This document shows positions 62,983-64,000 of a stretch of 64,000 nt of DNA, one piece after another. How positions within the stretch are numbered: the first letter of the stretch is position 1; each line of letters starts with the position of its first letter. Below the pieces are notes generated by a model that ran no database searches, was not told where the DNA came from, and was given only the letters and a program-made list of their open reading frames with translations. Source of the DNA: DASUAS01 sp963750045 (lineage in GTDB: Bacteria; Actinomycetota; Acidimicrobiia; IMCC26256; DASPTH01); NCBI GenBank assembly GCA_963750045.1, contig CAVVPD010000008.1, positions 310,001 to 374,000 of the forward strand. The letters are read 5' to 3'. The position numbers and the translations under genes are program-made.

Positions 62983-64000
62983 ATGGCGGAATCCTTGCTC
63001 GAAGCGATCGACGGTCCCGAAGCGCTGCGGCGGCTCGACGAAGCCGAGTTGCGCGCGCTCGCCGACGAGATCCGTGAGGTACTGATCGACGCGGTCTCGG
63101 TCAACGGTGGCCACCTCGGGTCCAACCTGGGCGCGGTCGAGCTCACCCTCGCCGTCCACCGCGTGTTCGACTCTCCCCGCGACGCGATCGTGTGGGACAC
63201 CGGCCACCAGTCCTACGTCCACAAGCTGGTCACGGGACGGCTCGAGGGCTTCTCCAGGCTCCGGCAGGGCGGCGGGATGTCGGGGTACCCGTCCCGGGCC
63301 GAGTCCGAGCACGATCTCGTCGAGAACAGCCACGCGTCCACCGCGGTCAGCTACGCCTTCGGTCTCGCCGTCGCGCGCGACGCCACCGGCGACGATTCCG
63401 CCGTCGTCGCGATCATCGGCGACGGCGCGCTCACCGGCGGGCTCGCCTACGAGGCGCTCAACAACTTCGGCTACTCCGGCCGGCGCGCCGTGATCGTCCT
63501 CAACGACAACGGACGCTGCTACGCGCCCACCGTGTCGCGGCTCACGGCGGGCGCGGAGGGTGCCGACGCGGCGGCGTTCTTCCGGGCGCTCGGGTTGGAC
63601 TACGTCGGCCCGGTCGACGGTCACGACATCGCTGCGCTGGAGCCGGTGCTGCGCGACGCCGCGTCGCGCGGCGGCCCCGTCGTGGTGCACGTGATCACCC
63701 GCAAGGGCGAGGGCTACCTCCCGGCCGAGTCCGACGACGAGAAGCGGCTGCACGACGTCGGCGCGTTCGATCCCGAGACTGGCGTGCCGCTCCGCGGCAA
63801 GGGCTCGTCGTACACCGCGGCGTTCAGCGACGCGCTCATCGCGCTCGCCGGCGCGCACCCCGAGGTCGTTGCCCTCACCGCGGGGATGCCCGGCTCCACC
63901 GGTCTCCTGCCGTTCGCCCAGCGCTTCCCGGGTCGCTGCTTCGACGTCGGCATCGCCGAGCAGCACGCGGTCACCGCCGCCGCCGGGATGGCCATGCGCG
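62983..64000 (+). CDS. dxs: 1-deoxy-D-xylulose-5-phosphate synthase, 5' part (short form)
   Basis: A thiamine-diphosphate enzyme making DXP from pyruvate and glyceraldehyde 3-phosphate. The window ends after 339 codons. Seen: LIDAVSVNGGHLGSNLGAVE (cofactor region), DAIVWDTGHQSYVHKLVTGR, VENSHASTAVSYAFG, IGDGALTGGLAYEALNN (GDG...N thiamine motif), VVHVITRKGEGYLPAESDDE and the start of the pyrimidine domain with GIAEQHAVTAAAGMAM. Between YAPTVSRLTAG and FFRALGLDYVGPVDGHD about 50 residues usual in DXS are missing. Confidence 0.88.
   Translation, partial: MAESLLEAIDGPEALRRLDEAELRALADEIREVLIDAVSVNGGHLGSNLGAVELTLAVHRVFDSPRDAIVWDTGHQSYVHKLVTGRLEGFSRLRQGGGMSGYPSRAESEHDLVENSHASTAVSYAFGLAVARDATGDDSAVVAIIGDGALTGGLAYEALNNFGYSGRRAVIVLNDNGRCYAPTVSRLTAGAEGADAAAFFRALGLDYVGPVDGHDIAALEPVLRDAASRGGPVVVHVITRKGEGYLPAESDDEKRLHDVGAFDPETGVPLRGKGSSYTAAFSDALIALAGAHPEVVALTAGMPGSTGLLPFAQRFPGRCFDVGIAEQHAVTAAAGMAMR

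Overview
The window is about 70% G+C, gene-dense DNA with many GTG starts and 4-bp start/stop overlaps. Gene content (cytochrome P450s, a Rieske oxygenase, amidohydrolase-2 enzymes, TetR-controlled catabolic operons, an Lhr-type helicase, an AftB-like glycosyltransferase) points to a high-GC actinobacterium. An environmental Acidimicrobiia-like lineage is my inference; there is no rRNA to prove it.

Region 1 (1-22.6 kb) is a catabolic accessory island. It holds an ABC substrate-binding protein, a Rieske oxygenase, acyl-CoA thioesterase, an extended SDR, a sulfotransferase, a DUF1214-like protein, an LLM flavin oxidoreductase, a DapA-like aldolase, two TetR regulators, two SDRs, three P450s, an acyl-CoA ligase and two amidohydrolases. 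The set fits oxidative breakdown of a hydrophobic carboxylated or cyclic substrate (sterol, terpenoid or aromatic); the substrate cannot be read from sequence. Two gene remnants (a P450 N-terminus and a reductase N-terminus) show past rearrangement.

Region 2 (22.6-37.8 kb) carries a cupredoxin, a DUF2330 protein, an acetolactate decarboxylase with an N-terminal ribbon-helix-helix segment, an epoxide hydrolase, a BKACE-type enzyme, a UGSC-family protein whose key codon is an in-frame TGA followed by a SECIS-like hairpin (a likely selenoprotein), an Lhr-type helicase, a tandem pair of AhpD-like proteins, an ECF sigma factor, a CAP lipoprotein and a FtsX-type permease.

Region 3 (37.8-46.3 kb) starts with tRNA-Val(GAC) and is patchy: a thioredoxin-reductase-like/methyltransferase fusion, a decayed IS110 element with a structured upstream region, DoxX and HPF-like stress genes, and a broken ECF42 sigma factor/YCII pair.

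Region 4 (46.3-51.6 kb) has a GspE-N/GT2 glycosyltransferase, a GT-C membrane protein, a HAD hydrolase and a RibD-like reductase. Region 5 (51.6-59.7 kb) is a probable persulfide/sulfite stress regulon: a CsoR/CstR-type repressor with only the two cysteines, a methyltransferase, an MMPL transporter, a TauE exporter, a rhodanese-persulfide dioxygenase, a UPF0104-like membrane protein, DUF302 and a CoA-disulfide-reductase-like flavoprotein, with ATACCCC-GGGGTAT palindromes in front of the transcription units. Region 6 (59.7-64 kb) has two GT-C type membrane glycosyltransferases and the 5' part of a short dxs.

About 25 single-base frameshifts interrupt otherwise conserved genes. Most look like uncorrected sequencing or assembly errors, so frameshifted genes are annotated as one locus each and the break is stated.
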